From Bombus terrestris (lineage: Eukaryota > Arthropoda > Insecta > Hymenoptera > Apidae), in NCBI RefSeq assembly GCF_910591885.1, contig NC_063277.1, positions 3,410,001 to 3,474,000 on the forward strand: a stretch of 64,000 nucleotides of DNA, read 5' to 3'. The translations under genes were made by a program, and so were the position numbers. The notes under the pieces are model-generated. The model saw nothing but the letters and a program-made list of their open reading frames with translations, was not told where the DNA came from and did not search any database. Shown piece after piece: positions 44,701 to 60,900 of the stretch (position 1 is its first letter; the number at the start of each line of letters is the position of its first letter).

Positions 44701-45060
44701 TTATATACCATTACTATATAACGTATAACGTTATATACTATTACTATGTAACGTATAACGTTATATACTATTACGTAATAACGTATAACGTTATATAGTA
44801 TTGCCATATCACGTATAACGTTGTATATTATTACGTACTAACGTATAATGTTATATACTATTACTATATAACGTATAACGATATATACTATTCCGTACTA
44901 TCGTATAACGTTATATACTATTACTATATAACGCATAACGTTATATACTATTACTATATAGCGTATATCGTTATATACTATTACTATATAACGCATAACG
45001 TTATATAATATTACTATATAACGTATAACGTTATATACTATTACTATATAACGTATAACG
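37921..45060. repeat. 7,140-bp supra-unit, copy 1
   Basis: Matches 45061-52170. The offset is 7,140 bp for 37921-38700 and 7,110 bp from there on, owing to one extra ATACTGTTACTATATAACG monomer at 38701-38730 in this copy. It contains the second 2,550-bp unit, a TTATGTAATATTAC/TTATACACTATTAC pair near 41850-41890, and two or three repeats of an approximately 540-bp block carrying ACTGTATAATGCATAACG (42.8-43.9 kb). Confidence 0.82.
38701..41250. repeat. 2,550-bp (85-monomer) unit, copy 2
   Basis: Second copy of the 2,550-bp unit. After 41250 the sequence changes to a TATAGTAATAGTATATAACG monomer that is not present at the matching point of the first copy. Confidence 0.8.
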
Positions 45061-48000
45061 TTATATACTATTACTATATGACGCATAACGTTATATAATA
45101 TTACTATATAACGTATAACGTTATATACTATTATTATATAACGTATAACGTTATATACTATTACTATATAACGTATAACGATATATACTAATACGTATTA
45201 ACGTATAACGTTATATACTATTACTATATAACGTATAACGTTATATACTATTACTATATGACGCATAACGTTATATAATATTACTATATAACGTATAACG
45301 TTATATACTATTATTATATAACGTATAACGTTATATACTATTACTATATAACGTATAACGATATATACTAATACGTATTAACGTATAACGTTATATACTA
45401 CTACTATATAACGTATAACGTTCTATACTATAACTATATAACGCATAACGTTATATAATATTACTATATAACGTATAACGTTATATACTATTACTATATA
45501 ACGTATAACGTTATATACTATTACTATATAACGTATAACGATATATACTATTACGTAATAACGTATAACGTTATATAGTATTGCCATATCACGTATAACG
45601 TTGTATATTATTACGTACTAACGTATAACGTTATATACTATTACTATATAACGTATAACGTTATATACTATTACTATATAACGTATAACGTTGTATAGTA
45701 TTACCATATAACGTATAACGTTATATACTATTACGTACTAACGTATAACGTTATATACTATTACTATGTCACATATATCGCTATATACTATAACTATATA
45801 ACGTATAACGATATATACTGTTACTATATAACGTATAACGTTATATAGTATTACTATATAACGTATAACGTTATATACTATTACTATATAACGTATAACG
45901 ATATATACTATTACTATATAACGTATAACGTTATATACTATTACTATATAACGTATAACGTTATATACTATTACTATATGACGCATAACGTTATATAATA
46001 TTACTATATGACGTATAACGTTATATACTATTATTATATAACGTATAACGTTATATACTTATACTATATATCGTATAACGTTATATACTATTACTATATA
46101 ACGCATAACGTTATATACTATTACTATATAACGTATAACGTTATATACTATTACTATATAACGTATAACGTTATATACTATTACTATATAACGTATAACG
46201 TTCTATACTATAACTATATAACGCATAACGTTATATAATATTACTATATAACGTATAACGTTATATACTATTACTATATAACGTATAACGTTATATACTA
46301 TTACTATATAACGTATAACGTTATATACTATTACTATATGACGCATAACGTTATATAATATTACTATATAACGTATAACGTTATATACTATTATTATATA
46401 ACGTATAACGTTATATACTTATACTATATATCGTATAACGTTATATACTATTACTATATAACGCATAACGTTATATACTATTACTATATAACGTATAACG
46501 ATATATACTATTACGTATTAACGTATAACGTTATATACTATTACTATATAACGTATAACGTTATATACTATTACTATATAACGTATAACGTTATATGCTA
46601 TTACTATATAACGTATAACGATATATACTATTACGTATTAACGTATAACGTTATATACTATTACTATATAACGTATAACGTTATAAACTATTACTATATA
46701 ACGTATAACGTTATATACTATTACTATATAACGTATAACGATATATACTATTACGTAATAACGTATAACGTTATATAGTATTGCCATATCACGTATAACG
46801 TTGTATATTATTTCGTACTAACGCATAACGTTATATAATATTACTATATAACGTATAACGTTATATACTATTATTCTATAACGTATAACGTTATATACTT
46901 ATACTATATATCGTATAACGTTATATACTATTACTATATAACGCATAACGTTATATACTATTACTATATAACGTATAACGATATATACTATTACGTATTA
47001 ACGTATAACGTTATATACTATTACTATATAACGTATAACGTTATATACTATTACTATATAACGTATAACGATATATACTATTACTATATAACGTATAACG
47101 ATATATACTAATACTATATAACGTATAACGATATATACTATTACGTATTAACGTATAACGTTATATACTATTACTATATAACGTATAATGTTATAAACTA
47201 TTACTATATAACGTATAACGTTATATACTATTACTATATAACGTATAACGATATATACTATTACGTAATAACGTATAACGTTATATAGTATTGCCATATC
47301 ACGTATAACGTTGTATATTATTACGTACTAACGTATAACGTTATATACTATTACTATATAACGTATAACGTTATATACTATTACTATATAACGTATAACG
47401 TTATATACTATTACTATATAACGTATAACGTTATATACTATTACTATATAACGTATAACGTTCTATACTATAACTATATAACGCATAACGTTATATAATA
47501 TTACTATATAACGTATAACGTTATATACTATTACTATATAACGTATAACGTTATATACTATTACTATATAACGTATAACGTTATATACTATTACTATATG
47601 ACGCATAACGTTATATAATATTACTATATAACGTATAACGTTATATACTATTATTATATAACGTATAACGTTATATACTATTACTATATAACGTATAACG
47701 ATATATACTAATACGTATTAACGTATAACGTTATATACTATTACTATATAACGTATAACGTTATATACTATTACTATATGACGCATAACGTTATATAATA
47801 TTACTATATAACGTATAACGTTATATACTATTATTATATAACGTATAACGTTATATACTATTACTATATAACGTATAACGATATATACTAATACGTATTA
47901 ACGTATAACGTTATATACTACTACTATATAACGTATAACGTTCTATACTATAACTATATAACGCATAACGTTATATAATATTACTATATAACGTATAACG

Positions 48001-51000
48001 TTATATACTATTACTATATAACGTATAACGTTATATACTATTACTATATAACGTATAACGATATATACTATTACGTAATAACGTATAACGTTATATAGTA
48101 TTGCCATATCACGTATAACGTTGTATATTATTACGTACTAACGTATAACGTTATATACTATTACTATATAACGTATAACGTTATATACTATTACTATATA
48201 ACGTATAACGTTGTATAGTATTACCATATAACGTATAACGTTATATACTATTACGTACTAACGTATAACGTTATATACTATTACTATGTCACATATATCG
48301 CTATATACTATAACTATATAACGTATAACGATATATACTGTTACTATATAACGTATAACGTTATATAGTAATAGTATATAACGTATAACGATATATACTA
48401 TTACGTATTAACGTATAACGTTATATACTATTACTATATAACGCATAACGTTATATAATATTACTATATAACGTATAACGTTATATACCATTACTATATA
48501 ACGTATAACGTTATATACTATTACTATGTAACGTATAACGTTATATACTATTACTATATAACGTATAACGTTATATACCATTACTATATAACGTATAACG
48601 TTATATACTATTACTATGTAACGTATAACGTTATATACTATTACTATATAACGTATAACGTTATATACTATTACTATATAACGTATAACGTTCTATACTA
48701 TAACTATATAACGCATAACGTTATATAATATTACTATATAACGTATAACGTTATATACTATTACTATATAACGTATAACGATATATACTATTACGTATTA
48801 ACGTATAACGTTATATACTATTACTATATAACGCATAACGTTATATAATATTACTATATAACGTATAACGTTATATACCATTACTATATAACGTATAACG
48901 TTATATACTATTACTATGTAACGTATAACGTTATATACTATTACTATATAACACATAACGTTATGTAATATTACTATATAACGTATAACGTTATACACTA
49001 TTACTATATAACGTATGACGTTATATACTTATACTATATAACGTATAACGATATATACTATTACGTATTAACGTATAACGTTATATACTATTACTATATA
49101 ACGTATAACGTTATATACTATTACTATATAACGTATAACGTTATATACTATTACTATATAACGTATAACGATATATACTATTCCGTACTATCGTATAACG
49201 TTATATACTATTACGTAATAACGTATAACGTTATATAGTATTGCCATATCACGTATAACGTTGTATATTATTACGTACTAACGTATAATGTTATATACTA
49301 TTACTATATAACGTATAACGATATATACTATTCCGTACTATCGTATAACGTTATATATTATTACTATATAACGCATAACGTTATATACTATTACTATATA
49401 GCGTATATCGTTATATACTATTACTATATAACGTATAACGTTATATACTATTACTATATAACGTATAACGTTATATACTATTACTATATAACGTATAACG
49501 TTATATACTATTACTATATAACGTATAACGTTATATACTATTACTATATAACGTATAACGTTATATACTATTACGTACTATCGTATAACGTTATATACTA
49601 TTACTATATAACGTATAACGTTATATACTATTACTATATAACGTATAACGTTATATACTATTACTATATAACGTATAACGTTATATACTATTATTATATA
49701 ACGCACAACGTTATATAATATTACTATATAACGTATAACGTTATATACTATTACTATATAACGTATAACGTTATATACTTATAGTATATAACGTATAACG
49801 TTATATACTATTACTATATAACGCATAACGTTATATACTATTACTATATAACGTATAACGATATATACTATTACTATATAACGTATAACGATATATACTA
49901 TTCCGTACTATCGTATAACGTTATATACTATTACTGTATAATGCATAACGTTATGTACTATTACTATATAACGTATAACGTTATATACTATTACTATATA
50001 GCGCATAACGTTATATAATATTACTATATAACGTATAACGTTATATACTATTACTATATAACGTATAACGATATATACTATCACGTATTAACGTATAACG
50101 TTATATACTATTACTATATAACGTATAACGTTATATACTATTACTATATAACGTATAACGTTATATACTATTACTATATAACGTATAACGATATATACTA
50201 TTACGTATTAACGTATAACGTTATATACTATTATTATATAACGCACAACGTTATATAATATTACTATATAACGTATAACGTTATATACTATTACTATATA
50301 ACGTATAACGTTATATACTTATACTATATAACGTATAACGTTATATACTATTACTATATAACGCATAACGTTATATACTATTACTATATAACGTATAACG
50401 ATATATACTATTACTATATAACGTATAACGATATATACTATTCCGTACTATCGTATAACGTTATATACTATTACTGTATAATGCATAACGTTATGTACTA
50501 TTACTATATAACGTATAACGTTATATACTATTACTATATAGCGCATAACGTTATATAATATTACTATATAACGTATAACGTTATATACTATTACTATATA
50601 ACGTATAACGATATATACTATTACGTATTAACGTATAACGTTATATACTATTACTATATAACGTATAACGTTATATACTATTACTATATAACGTATAACG
50701 ATATATACTAATACGTATTAACGTATAACGTTATATACTATTACTATATAACGTATAACGTTATATACTATTACTATATGACGCATAACGTTATATAATA
50801 TTACTATATAACGTATAACGTTATATACTATTATTATATAACGTATAACGTTATATACTATTACTATATAACGTATAACGATATATACTATTACTATATA
50901 ACGTATAACGATATATACTATTCCGTACTATCGTATAACGTTATATACTATTACTGTATAATGCATAACGTTATGTACTATTACTATATAACGTATAACG

Positions 51001-52170
51001 TTATATACTATTACTATATAGCGCATAACGTTATATAATATTACTATATAACGTATAACGTTATATACTATTACTATATAACGTATAACGATATATACTA
51101 TCACGTATTAACGTATAACGTTATATACTATTACTATATAACGTATAACGTTATATACTATTACTATATAACGTATAACGTTATATACTATTACTATATA
51201 ACGTATAACGATATATACTATTACGTATTAACGTATAACGTTATATACTATTACTATATAACGTATAACGTTATATACTATTACGTACTATCGTATAACG
51301 TTATATACTATTACTATATAACGTATAACGTTATATACTATTACTATATAACGTATAACGTTATATACTATTACTATATAACGTATAACGTTATATACTA
51401 TTACTATATAACGTATAACGTTATATACTATTACTATATAACGTATAACGATATATACTATTACGTATTAACGTATAACGTTATATACTATTACTATATA
51501 ACGTATAATGTTATAAACTATTACTATATAACGTATAACGTTATATACTATTACTATATAACGTATAACGATATATACTATTACGTAATAACGTATAACG
51601 TTATATAGTATTACCATATCACGTATAACGTTGTATATTATTACGTACTAACGTATATCGTTATATACTATTACTATATAACGTATAACGTTATATACTA
51701 TTACTATATAACGTATAACGTTATATACTATTACTATATAACGTATAACGTTATATACTATTAATATATAACGCATAACGTTATATAATATTACTATATA
51801 ACGTATAACGTTATATACCATTACTATATAACGTATAACGTTATATACTATTACTATGTAACGTATAACGTTATATACTATTACGTAATAACGTATAACG
51901 TTATATAGTATTGCCATATCACGTATAACGTTGTATATTATTACGTACTAACGTATAATGTTATATACTATTACTATATAACGTATAACGATATATACTA
52001 TTCCGTACTATCGTATAACGTTATATACTATTACTATATAACGCATAACGTTATATACTATTACTATATAGCGTATATCGTTATATACTATTACTATATA
52101 ACGCATAACGTTATATAATATTACTATATAACGTATAACGTTATATACTATTACTATATAACGTATAACG
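45061..52170. repeat. 7,110-bp (237-monomer) supra-unit, copy 2
   Basis: Follows copy 1 in monomer order over its full length, with scattered single-base differences. Examples: near 47101 the left half starts TACTAATAC instead of TACTATTAC, near 49783 it is TACTTATAGTATATA instead of TACTTATACTATATA, and near 51610 TTACCATATC replaces TTGCCATATC. A third, altered copy of parts follows at an offset of about 7,050 bp (51.6-54.0 kb against 58.7-60.9 kb). Confidence 0.82.
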
Positions 52171-55100
52171 TTATATACTATTACTATATAACGTATAACG
52201 TTATATACTATTACTATATAACGTATAACGTTATATACTATTACTATATAACGTATAACGTTCTATACTATAACTATATAACGCATAACGTTATATAATA
52301 TTACTATATAACGTATAACGTTATATACTATTACTATATAACGTATAACGTTATATACTATTACTATATAACGTATAACGTTATATACTATTACTATATG
52401 ACGCATAACGTTATATAATATTACTATATAACGTATAACGTTATATACTATTATTATATAACGTATAACGTTATATACTTATACTATATATCGTATAACG
52501 TTATATACTATTACTATATAACGCATAACGTTATATACTATTACTATATAACGTATAACGATATATACTATTACGTATTAACGTATAACGTTATATACTA
52601 TTACTATATAACGTATAACGTTATATACTATTACTATATAACGTATAACGTTATATACTATTACTATATAACGTATAACGATATATACTATTACGTATTA
52701 ACGTATAACGTTATATACTATTACTATATAACGTATAACGTTATATACTATTACTATATAACGTATAACGTTATATACTATTACTATATAACGTATAACG
52801 ATATATACTATTACGTAATAACGTATAACGTTATATAGTATTACCATATCACGTATAACGTTGTATATTATTACGTACTAACGCATAACGTTATATAATA
52901 TTACTATATAACGTATAACGTTATATACTATTATTATATAACGTATAACGTTATATACTTATACTATATATCGTATAACGTTATATACTATTACTATATA
53001 ACGCATAACGTTATATACTATTACTATATAACGTATAACGATATATACTATTACGTATTAACGTATAACGTTATATACTATTACTATATAACGTATAACG
53101 TTATATACTATTACTATATAACGTATAACGTTATATACTATTACTATATAACGTATAACGTTATATACTATTACTATATAACGTATAACGATATATACTA
53201 TTACGTATTAACGTATAACGTTATATACTATTACTATATAACGTATAATGTTATAAACTATTACTATATAACGTATAACGTTATATACTATTACTATATA
53301 ACGTATAACGATATATACTATTACGTAATAACGTATAACGTTATATAGTATTGCCATATCACGTATAACGTTGTATATTATTACGTACTAACGTATAACG
53401 TTATATACTATTACTATATAACGTATAACGTTATATACTATTACTATATAACGTATAACGTTATATACTATTACTATATAACGTATAACGTTCTATACTA
53501 TAACTATATAACGCATAACGTTGTATAATATTACTATATAACGTATAACGTTATATACTATTACTATATAACGTATAACGTTATATACTATTACTATATA
53601 ACGTATAACGTTATATACTATTACTATATAACGTATAACGTTCTATACTATAACTATATAACGCATAACGCTATATAATATTACTATATAACGTATAACG
53701 TTATATACTATTACTATATAACGTATAACGATATATACTATTACGTATTAACGTATAACGTTATATACTATTACTATATAACGTATAACGATATATACTA
53801 TTACGTAATAACGTATAACGTTATATAGTATTGCCATATCACGTATAACGTTGTATATTATTACGTACTAACGCATAACGTTATATAATATTACTATATA
53901 ACGTATAACGTTATATACTATTATTATATAACGTATAACGTTATATACTTATACTATATATCGTATAACGTTATATACTATTACTATATAACGCATAACG
54001 TTATATACTATTACTATATAACGTATAACGATATATACTATTACGTATTAACGTATAACGTTATATACTATTACTATATAACGTATAACGTTATATACTA
54101 TTACTATATAACGTATAACGTTATATACTATTACTATATAACGTATAACGTTATATACTATTACTATATAACGTATAACGATATATATTATTACGTATTA
54201 ACGTATAACGTTATATACTATTACTATATAACGTATAATGTTATAAACTATTACTATATAACGTATAACGTTATATACTATTACTATATAACGTATAACG
54301 ATATATACTATTACGTAATAACGTATAACGTTATATAGTATTGCCATATCACGTATAACGTTGTATATTATTACGTACTAACGTATAACGTTATATACTA
54401 TTACTATATAACGTATAACGTTATATACTATTACTATATAACGTATAACGTTATATACTATTACTATATAACGTATAACGTTATATACTATTACTATATA
54501 ACGTATAACGTTCTATACTATAACTATATAACGCATAACGTTGTATAATATTACTATATAACGTATAACGTTATATACTATTACTATATAACGTATAACG
54601 TTATATACTATTACTATATAACGTATAACGTTATATACTATTACTATATAACGTATAACGTTCTATACTATAACTATATAACGCATAACGCTATATAATA
54701 TTACTATATAACGTATAACGTTATATACTATTACTATATAACGTATAACGATATATACTATTACGTATTAACGTATAACGTTATATACTATTACTATATA
54801 ACGTATAATGTTATAAACTATTACTATATAACGTATAACGTTATATACTATTACTATATAACGTATAACGTTATATACAGTTACGTAATAACGTATAACG
54901 TTATATAGTATTACCATATCACGTATAAAGTTATATACTATTACGTACTAACGTATATCGTTATATACTATTACTATATAACGTATTACGTTATATACTA
55001 TTACTATATAACGTATAACGTTATATAATATTACTATATAACGTATAACGTTATATACTATTATTATATAACGTATAACGTTATATACTATTACTATATA

Positions 55101-56580
55101 ACGTATAACGGTACATACTAATACGTATTAACGTATAACGTTATATACTATTACTATATAACGTATAACGTTCTATACTATAACTATATAACGCATAACG
55201 TTATATAATATTACTATATAACGTATAACGTTATATACTATTACTATATAACGTGTAACGTTATATACTATTACTATATAACGTATAACGTTATATACTA
55301 TAACTATATAACGCATAACGTTATATAATATTACTATATAACGTATAACGTTATATACTTTTACTATATAACGTATAACGTTATATACTATTACTATATA
55401 ACGTATAACGTTATATACTATTACTATATGACGCATAACGTTATATAATATTACTATATAACGTATAACGTTATATACTATTATTATATAACGTATAACG
55501 TTATATACTATTACTATATAACGTATAACGTTATATACTATTACTATATAACGTATAACGATATATACTATTACGTATTAACGTATAACGTTATATACTA
55601 TTACTATATAACGTATAACGTTATATACTATTACTATATAACGTATAACGTTATATACTATTACTATATAACGTATAACGTTATATACTATTACTATATA
55701 ACGTATAACGATATATACTATTACGTAATAACGTATAACGTTATATAGTATTGCCATATCACGTATAACGTTGTATATTATTACGTACTAACGTATAACG
55801 TTATATACTATTACTATATAACGTATAACGTTATATACTATTACTATATAACGTATAACGTTGTATAGTATTACCATATAACGTATAACGTTATATACTA
55901 TTACGTACTAACGTATAACGTTATATACTATTACTATGTCACATATATCGCTATATACTATAACTATATAACGTATAACGATATATACTGTTACTATATA
56001 ACGTATAACGTTATATAGTAATAGTATATAACGTATAACGATATATACTATTACGTATTAACGTATAACGTTATATACTATTACTATATAACGTATAACG
56101 TTATATACTATTACGTACTATCGTATAACGTTATATACTATTACTATATAACGTATAACGTTATATACTATTACTATATAACGTATAACGTTATATACTA
56201 TTACTATATAACGTATAACGTTATATACTATTATTATATAACGCACAACGTTATATAATATTACTATATAACGTATAACGTTATATACTATTACTATATA
56301 ACGTATAACGTTATATACTATTACTATATAACGTATAACGTTATATACTATTACTATATAACGCACAACGTTATATAATATTACTATATAACGTATAAAG
56401 TTATATACCATTACTATATAACGTATAACGTTATATACTATTACTATGTAACGTATAACGTTATATACTATTACTATATAACACATAACGTTATGTAATA
56501 TTACTATATAACGTATAACGTTATACACTATTACTATATAACGTATGACGTTATATACTTATACTATATAACGTATAACG
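52171..56580. repeat. mixed satellite segment with about 1-kb internal duplication
   Basis: The segment is all 30-bp monomers, related to 36.6-41.6 kb but rearranged. A sub-duplication of 990-1,020 bp is visible: the TTGTATAATATTAC monomer at 53521 recurs at 54541, the CTATATAATATTAC monomer at 53671 at 54691, and the three-monomer module at 53341 at 54331. Isolated oddities are ACGGTACATACTAATACG near 55110 and ACGTGTAACG near 55253. No gene is visible. Confidence 0.75.
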
Positions 56581-59500
56581 ATATATACTATTACGTATTA
56601 ACGTATAACGTTATATACTATTACTATATAACGTATAACGTTATATACTATTACTATATAACGTATAACGTTATATACTATTACTATATAACGTATAACG
56701 ATATATACTATTCCGTACTATCGTATAACGTTATATACTATTACGTAATAACGTATAACGTTATATAGTATTGCCATATCACGTATAACGTTGTATATTA
56801 TTACGTACTAACGTATAATGTTATATACTATTACTATATAACGTATAACGATATATACTATTCCGTACTATCGTATAACGTTATATATTATTACTATATA
56901 ACGCATAACGTTATATACTATTACTATATAGCGTATATCGTTATATACTATTACTATATAACGTATAACGTTATATACTATTACTATATAACGTATAACG
57001 TTATATACTATTACTATATAACGTATAACGTTATATACTATTACTATATAACGTATAACGTTATATACTATTACTATATAACGTATAACGTTATATACTA
57101 TTACGTACTATCGTATAACGTTATATACTATTACTATATAACGTATAACGTTATATACTATTACTATATAACGTATAACGTTATATACTATTACTATATA
57201 ACGTATAACGTTATATACTATTATTATATAACGCACAACGTTATATAATATTACTATATAACGTATAACGTTATATACTATTACTATATAACGTATAACG
57301 TTATATACTTATACTATATAACGTATAACGTTATATACTATTACTATATAACGCATAACGTTATATACTATTACTATATAACGTATAACGATATATACTA
57401 TTACTATATAACGTATAACGATATATACTATTCCGTACTATCGTATAACGTTATATACTATTACTGTATAATGCATAACGTTATGTACTATTACTATATA
57501 ACGTATAACGTTATATACTATTACTATATAGCGCATAACGTTATATAATATTACTATATAACGTATAACGTTATATACTATTACTATATAACGTATAACG
57601 ATATATACTATCACGTATTAACGTATAACGTTATATACTATTACTATATAACGTATAACGTTATATACTATTACTATATAACGTATAACGTTATATACTA
57701 TTACTATATAACGTATAACGATATATACTATTACGTATTAACGTATAACGTTATATACTATTATTATATAACGCATAACGTTATATAATATTACTATATA
57801 ACGTATAACGTTATATACTATTACTATATAACGTATAACGTTATATACTTATACTATATAACGTATAACGTTATATACTATTACTATATAACGCATAACG
57901 TTATATACTATTACTATATAACGTATAACGATATATACTATTACTATATAACGTATAACGATATATACTATTCCGTACTATCGTATAACGTTATATACTA
58001 TTACTGTATAATGCATAACGTTATGTACTATTACTATATAACGTATAACGTTATATACTATTACTATATAGCGCATAACGTTATATAATATTACTATATA
58101 ACGTATAACGTTATATACTATTACTATATAACGTATAACGATATATACTATCACGTATTAACGTATAACGTTATATACTATTACTATATAACGTATAACG
58201 TTATATACTATTACTATATAACGTATAACGTTATATACTATTACTATATAACGTATAACGATATATACTATTACGTATTAACGTATAACGTTATATACTA
58301 TTACTATATAACGTATAACGTTATATACTATTACGTACTATCGTATAACGTTATATACTATTACTATATAACGTATAACGTTATATACTATTACTATATA
58401 ACGTATAACGTTATATACTATTACTATATAACGCATAACGTTATATACTATTACTATATAACGTATAACGTTATATACTATTACTATATAACGTATAACG
58501 ATATATACTATTACGTATTAACGTATAACGTTATATACTATTACTATATAACGTATAATGTTATAAACTATTACTATATAACGTATAACGTTATATACTA
58601 TTACTATATAACGTATAACGATATATACTATTACGTAATAACGTATAACGTTATATAGTATTGCCATATCACGTATAACGTTGTATATTATTACGTACTA
58701 ACGTATATCGTTATATACTATTACTATATAACGTATAACGTTATATACTATTACTATATAACGTATAACGTTATATACTATTACTATATAACGTATAACG
58801 TTATATACTATTAATATATAACGCATAACGTTATATAATATTACTATATAACGTATAACGTTATATACTATTACTATATAACGTATAACGTTATATACTA
58901 TTACTATGTAACGTATAACGTTATATACTATTACGTAATAACGTATAACGTTATATAGTATTGCCATATCACGTATAACGTTGTATATTATTACGTACTA
59001 ACGTATAATGTTATATACTATTACTATATAACGTATAACGATATATACTATTCCGTACTATCGTATAACGTTATATACTATTACTATATAACGCATAACG
59101 TTATATACTATTACTATATAGCGTATATCGTTATATACTATTACTATATAACGCATAACGTTATATAATATTACTATATAACGTATAACGTTATATACTA
59201 TTACTATATAACGTATAACGTTATATACTATTACTATATAACGTATAACGTTATATACTATTACTATATAACGTATAACGTTATATACTATTACTATATA
59301 ACGTATAACGTTCTATACTATAACTATATAACGCATAACGTTATATAATATTACTATATAACGTATAACGTTATATACTATTACTATATAACGTATAACG
59401 TTATATACTATTACTATATAACGTATAACGTTATATACTATTACTATATGACGCATAACGTTATATAATATTACTATATAACGTATAACGTTATATACTA

Positions 59501-60900
59501 TTATTATATAACGTATAACGTTATATACTTATACTATATATCGTATAACGTTATATACTATTACTATATAACGCATAACGTTATATACTATTACTATATA
59601 ACGTATAACGATATATACTATTACGTATTAACGTATAACGTTATATACTATTACTATATAACGTATAACGTTATATACTATTACTATATAACGTATAACG
59701 TTATATACTATTACTATATAACGTATAACGATATATACTATTACGTATTAACGTATAACGTTATATACTATTACTATATAACGTATAACGTTATAAACTA
59801 TTACTATATAACGTATAACGTTATATACTATTACTATATAACGTATAACGATATATACTATTACGTAATAACGTATAACGTTATATAGTATTGCCATATC
59901 ACGTATAACGTTGTATATTATTACGTACTAACGCATAACGTTATATAATATTACTATATAACGTATAACGTTATATACTATTATTATATAACGTATAACG
60001 TTATATACTTATACTATATATCGTATAACGTTATATACTATTACTATATAACGCATAACGTTATATACTATTACTATATAACGTATAACGATATATACTA
60101 TTACGTATTAACGTATAACGTTATATACTATTACTATATAACGTATAACGTTATATACTATTACTATATAACGTATAACGTTATATACTATTACTATATA
60201 ACGTATAACGATATATACTATTACGTATTAACGTATAACGTTATATACTATTACTATATAACGTATAATGTTATAAACTATTACTATATAACGTATAACG
60301 TTATATACTATTACTATATAACGTATAACGATATATACTATTACGTAATAACGTATAACGTTATATAGTATTGCCATATCACGTATAACGTTGTATATTA
60401 TTACGTACTAACGTATAACGTTATATACTATTACTATATAACGTATAACGTTATATACTATTACTATATAACGTATAACGTTATATACTATTACTATATA
60501 ACGTATAACGTTATATACTATTACTATATAACGTATAACGTTCTATACTATAACTATATAACGCATAACGTTGTATAATATTACTATATAACGTATAACG
60601 TTATATACTATTACTATATAACGTATAACGTTATATACTATTACTATATAACGTATAACGTTATATACTATTACTATATAACGTATAACGTTCTATACTA
60701 TAACTATATAACGCATAACGCTATATAATATTACTATATAACGTATAACGTTATATACTATTACTATATAACGTATAACGATATATACTATTACGTATTA
60801 ACGTATAACGTTATATACTATTACTATATAACGTATAATGTTATAAACTATTACTATATAACGTATAACGTTATATACTATTACTATATAACGTATAACG
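56581..60900. repeat. 4,320-bp (144-monomer) unit, copy 1
   Basis: Begins with the TTACGTATTAACG monomer at 56581 and matches the sequence starting at 60901. Shared landmarks include TTCCGTACTATCG at 56701 and 61021, the paired approximately 540-bp blocks with ACTGTATAATGCATAACG, and the ACTATTAATATATAACGC monomer near 58801 and 63121. The unit holds the third partial copy of the 7.1-kb supra-unit. Confidence 0.83.
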
